From: Xestospongia bergquistia
Taxonomy: Eukaryota > Porifera > Demospongiae > Haplosclerida > Petrosiidae
Length of the DNA stretch: 64,000 nt
NCBI GenBank assembly: GCA_963965975.1
Contig: OZ014412.1
Span: 622,501-686,500, forward strand
Reading direction: 5' to 3'
Shown: positions 60,820 to 64,000 of the stretch, piece by piece
Position numbering within the stretch: the first letter of the stretch is position 1
Layout: each line of letters starts with the position of its first letter
Program-made: the position numbers and the translations under genes
The notes under the pieces: generated by a model
What the model was told of the DNA's origin: nothing
Seen by the model: only the letters and a program-made list of their open reading frames with translations
Database searches by the model: none

Positions 60820-61700
60820 ACATAGGAAAAGAAACAAATCGATTGCTCCTGTTTGTCAAAAGATTGGAAATGAATTATGTCAAACAAAAGACGACTATAG
60901 TGGTTTCAAGGAAGACTATCAGAAGACAAAACATGAGTCCCATTACTAACAAAGAAGGTAAATGATATGGAAGAACGATGTAAAAACTAAGAGAGGAGAG
61001 TGAAACACTTAGAAGATAACATGCTATTTCTATGTCTTGCAGAGTGACAAGTCTAAAGTGAAGTATCTCATAGGAATACCTTCAATGACTGTTTTAATGA
61101 TAATTTTTAAATTTAGTTGTTTTAGGAGTTGTTTTAGAAAAAAATTGAGTTATTAGTTGAGCTATTATTAACTGTTTCAAGATATTTATTGAAAACAAAG
61201 CAACTTGATTATTACCTTACCACAAACATGATTGAACTATAAGAACCATAACACAGTGAAATATTTAATTGTTATGTAACCAGAAGGAAAAATTACATAT
61301 AATAATATCTAAAGGATGCAGCGGATGGACATCTGACAACCATATCACTGAGAATTATGGATTATTAACTAATTTCTTACCTCGGTCTGGTGATTTGATT
61401 TTTGCGATTGAGGTTTTACTGTTGAAAAAAGTGCTACTATTTATTATGCAAAAGTCATGATGCCTTTATTTACCAAAGAAAAACCACAATTAAGTAAAAA
61501 TAGAAGTCATCAGTGTTCAATCTTCATCCAGGTGAATATTCATATAGGAATGGTTAGACAGAAATATACTCTTTTGCAATCAACACTACTTATGGATTTT
61601 GTGTAAGATGGAAATGGACTGATTGATTGATAAAATTAGGAAAGTAGCTTCTGCTTTGTGTAATTTATGTGAATTAATAATTACTCCTGAATGAATTATT
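60820..61700 (+). pseudogene. DDE_4-type transposase relic (Harbinger/ISL2EU-like)
   Basis: Around 61045 the stretch DKSKVKYLIGIPSMTVLMI resembles the N-terminal part of DDE_Tnp_4 proteins. At 61290-61460 IISKGCSGWTSDNHITENYG and LLTNFLPRSGDLIFA match the block around the second catalytic Asp. Further on, MPLFTKEKPQLSK and GMVRQKYTLLQSTLLMDF match the block with the final Glu, but ended by stops. Family by motif only. No inverted repeats were identified. Confidence 0.6.
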
Positions 61701-62267
61701 ATACTTCATCCTTGATAATCATCTCAATTGTAACACATAGCTATTATTAAGTCAAACAGCAATATCATAATTTTGTAAGTTAATTTAATTTCATATCAAT
61801 TCTCTTTCTGTTTCTTCATTTTTCTGCATTCTGGAAATACTGCCTTTAGGTGTTTGAGATGATGTTAACTTCCAACAAGACAAGTGAAATCGAACTATAT
61901 AGGACAATTACTTTTTTTACAAGTTATCATGTTATCTATATCACCTAACATCCTCATTACTATCACTAGTCTCATGAGATACACACATAGTTAGACTAGA
62001 ACAGATAGGCTCTTTGAAACCAACACAGACAAAATCCCAACTTTATTAACTGTTGTGCTTGATTGATGCTTCATTATGGATCCTTTATTATATGATATCC
62101 TTTCAACAAAAAGTTCTTCTTTTCACAAAACTTCACTGCATTTTTAATTGATAACAAAAACTATGATTGCATATCATATCATCAATGGTGGGGATGGCTG
62201 TCCCAAAAGCACAAGTACTACAGTAAGGTTAAACCCTCCAATTATTCTGTGTGTATAAAACACAATT

Positions 62268-62320
62268 AATATACCAATAACTTCAGAACAAAAGTTTTGT
62301 TCTGAAGTTATCGGTATATT
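62268..62320. repeat. Near-perfect inverted repeat (26-bp arms)
   Basis: Left arm 62268-62293 and right arm 62295-62320 pair at 25 of 26 positions around a single central base. It may be a miniature foldback element. Confidence 0.75.
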
Positions 62321-63147
62321 AGTTAAATTATGTAATGTGGTCACTGATGGGTTACACGTGGCCTGGTCTATCTTGTGTGTGACTTTTGAGCTATTTTTGC
62401 CCTTGAAAGTGACTTCAGATCATATCTTGTAATTTATTAGTTACGTGTCTAATATAACGTAACTGTGTTCTGCACACTGACTAATTGATTAGGCACAGGG
62501 ACATGTTGTAATAAAATATTCTTTCGTACAGATTGTATGGTGTACCCTTTGTGTCAGAAAGTTCTGATGAATATGGAAGTGGTAATGTCAGCATTATACT
62601 TAACTTTTATACTTTTACTAGACTCCAATGACCATCACCACACTCAATGCCTAAATTTCAAGCATACAGTGCATGATGCACAGCTAGTTGTTAGCCACAC
62701 CGGTACCATTATTTAATTTTGACACAGGAGCATACCATATGATTGTGATAGGGTATGGAAAGCAGCTTTGCTACCACTCTGTGCAAGGAAGAGTTATTGT
62801 AAGGTGGATGTTGTAGATTTTGTATATGAGGGAAATCTTGAATACTCACTAATTTTGTCTTGTTTACAAAGAAAGACTTGTGTATAAAATTTACTTATAC
62901 TTCCTTACTTCGTGTATGTTTCAAAAGCACAGGCAATAAATAGAGTTGATCTTTCAAAAATTAGTGTTACAAAATACAATTTAATTGGGAACTCTTGTAA
63001 AAATGTTTCATTCTCTGAAGTTATGGGAGTTCTTACCAGTTCTTTGCATCCATGCCTCTTTGAAAATATATAATAGGATTGATGATTTGTTTACTCTTTG
63101 TCTTTTGACTTGTGAACTATTTTCTGTTGTAGCAGTAAGTGACTCAC

Positions 63148-63235
63148 CTTAACAAACAGAACTACTAGCAAGACAAAACTGGTTATGGCTGGACAAATTT
63201 CCACAGCTGTGGTATAACTGTTACCATATCTTGAT
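63148..63235 (-). other. Possible transmembrane exon, copy 1
   Basis: Minus-strand open segment YGNSYTTAVEICPAITSF followed by about ten hydrophobic residues and a GTGAGT donor. It could be an exon of a membrane protein that extends beyond the window. No upstream or downstream exon recognised. Confidence 0.3.
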
Positions 63236-63664
63236 TGTATGAGTTTGAAACCTCTGATCCCTATTTTATTTAGCAAGCTTTTATTTAATGATCACTACCA
63301 CTACATGAAAACTTGCTCAATAAAGAAATATGAGGCTAACCAACATTACAGCTATGTGGCTATGGTTCTGTACTTTATTGTTTTCATTGTAATTGAATTT
63401 CCTTATTATTGTCATTGTAAATCATTGGTCTTGCACATGTGATCTTGCTGCCACAATAAATTTAATTAACAAACTATCAGGCTATGATTAATATATAGTC
63501 CACTCCCTTTCCTTATATAGTCATAAAAATCGCTGACTAAGAACAACAAAGATGATGGTTACAAATAAACAGTCAAGGTAAATGTCCCAATAGCAAAATA
63601 GTCACATCATCATGAGGTCATTTGTATTGTGAGTTATTTTCTGTTGTAACTGTAAGTGACTTAG

Positions 63665-63760
63665 CTTAAACAGAACTACTACTAATATGATAAAACTGGT
63701 TATGACTGGTTGAATTACCACACTTGTGGTATAACTGTCATCATACCTTGCACACTTTCA
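63665..63760 (-). other. Possible transmembrane exon, copy 2
   Basis: Diverged duplicate of 63148-63235: DDSYTTSVVIQPVITSF followed by hydrophobic residues. The donor reads CTAAGT instead of GTGAGT, so this copy has lost the splice site. Part of a repeated stretch of about 130 bp. Confidence 0.35.
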
Positions 63761-64000
63761 TGATAATATATAATGAAATCATCACGTGTACAATTAGTTA
63801 TTGTGGTCATGTCTTTTGATGACAGAGCTAATTAGCTGTAAACAAGTTTGACCTTTTATCTATATTTGTAATCATCAGATTATCAAATAGCTTCACCTAC
63901 TGTGTCTATAATGACTGTCAGCAAAAATCTATTTGTTTTCTCATCAAATTAACTAACCTGTAAAACACATTTTTAAAGTTTCAGTATTATGAAGTACTTG

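Larger units (their letters stand above)
61701..64000. other. Little recognisable content at right end
   Basis: Apart from the hairpin near 62294 and the duplicated hydrophobic segment at 63148 and 63665, nothing could be assigned. Short open frames are not supported. Confidence 0.4.

Noticed and set aside
1..64000. CRISPR array, tRNA or rRNA genes, bacterial operons
   Set aside because: Regular short repeats seen are microsatellites or transposon subterminal repeats; no cloverleaf or rRNA-like sequence was recognised.

Overview
The window looks like a nuclear segment from an early-branching animal, most likely a demosponge. The grounds are an AT-rich composition, very short introns (many 45-65 bp) with GT-AG borders, multi-exon genes built from phase-1 Ig and fibronectin-III (FN3) exons, and a load of eukaryotic DNA transposons and retroelements. 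The phylum is an inference from style; no species marker is visible. No bacterial genes, operons, rRNA, tRNA or CRISPR arrays were seen.

The first 48 kb is a cluster of related type I membrane receptors and their relics on both strands. Five models close cleanly, with exon lengths summing to a multiple of three: a minus-strand receptor of 828 aa at 4860-8120, plus-strand receptors at 12957-14974, 23172-25189 (both 551 aa) and 37495-39452 (536 aa), and a minus-strand receptor of 559 aa at 45429-48080. All share a signal peptide, a divergent Ig-like exon, an FN3 exon, an FN3-like domain split by a phase-0 intron, an unrecognised four-cysteine membrane-proximal domain, one transmembrane helix and a tyrosine-containing tail. 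The 828-aa tail carries two motifs matching the ITIM consensus; the 559-aa tail carries an ITSM-type motif and a YxN motif. A sixth gene (30035-33618) has three more canonical Ig domains and an FN3 region. A seventh copy (40654-43785) is broken, and single-exon relics lie between the genes.

Positions 10701-20910 and 20911-31125 are a near-perfect tandem duplication of about 10.2 kb; I noticed one 5-bp difference. It duplicates one receptor, a small minus-strand gene candidate and the 5' end of the Ig gene, and cuts the first copy of that Ig gene inside exon 2. An older, diverged duplication links roughly 9181-14974 with 33801-39452.

From about 48.9 to 61.7 kb the sequence is a transposon graveyard with readable nesting. 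A tyrosine-recombinase pseudogene (about 49740-59330) is split by a hAT element (50418-57760, 8-bp target duplication) and a Ginger-like element (57785-59188, 4-bp target duplication). The hAT element is itself split by a Ty3/gypsy element (53211-57420, 5-bp duplication) and by a solo LTR inside its transposase (51662-51896, 5-bp duplication). Downstream lie a non-LTR reverse-transcriptase fragment and a DDE_4-type transposase relic. The last 2.3 kb has little recognisable content beyond a duplicated hydrophobic segment and one hairpin.

Reading of the whole: an expanding Ig/FN3 receptor family whose tails look built for phosphotyrosine signalling, changing by tandem duplication, exon loss and transposon insertion. 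That layout resembles known invertebrate allorecognition and immune receptor clusters, but this role is inferred, not shown.
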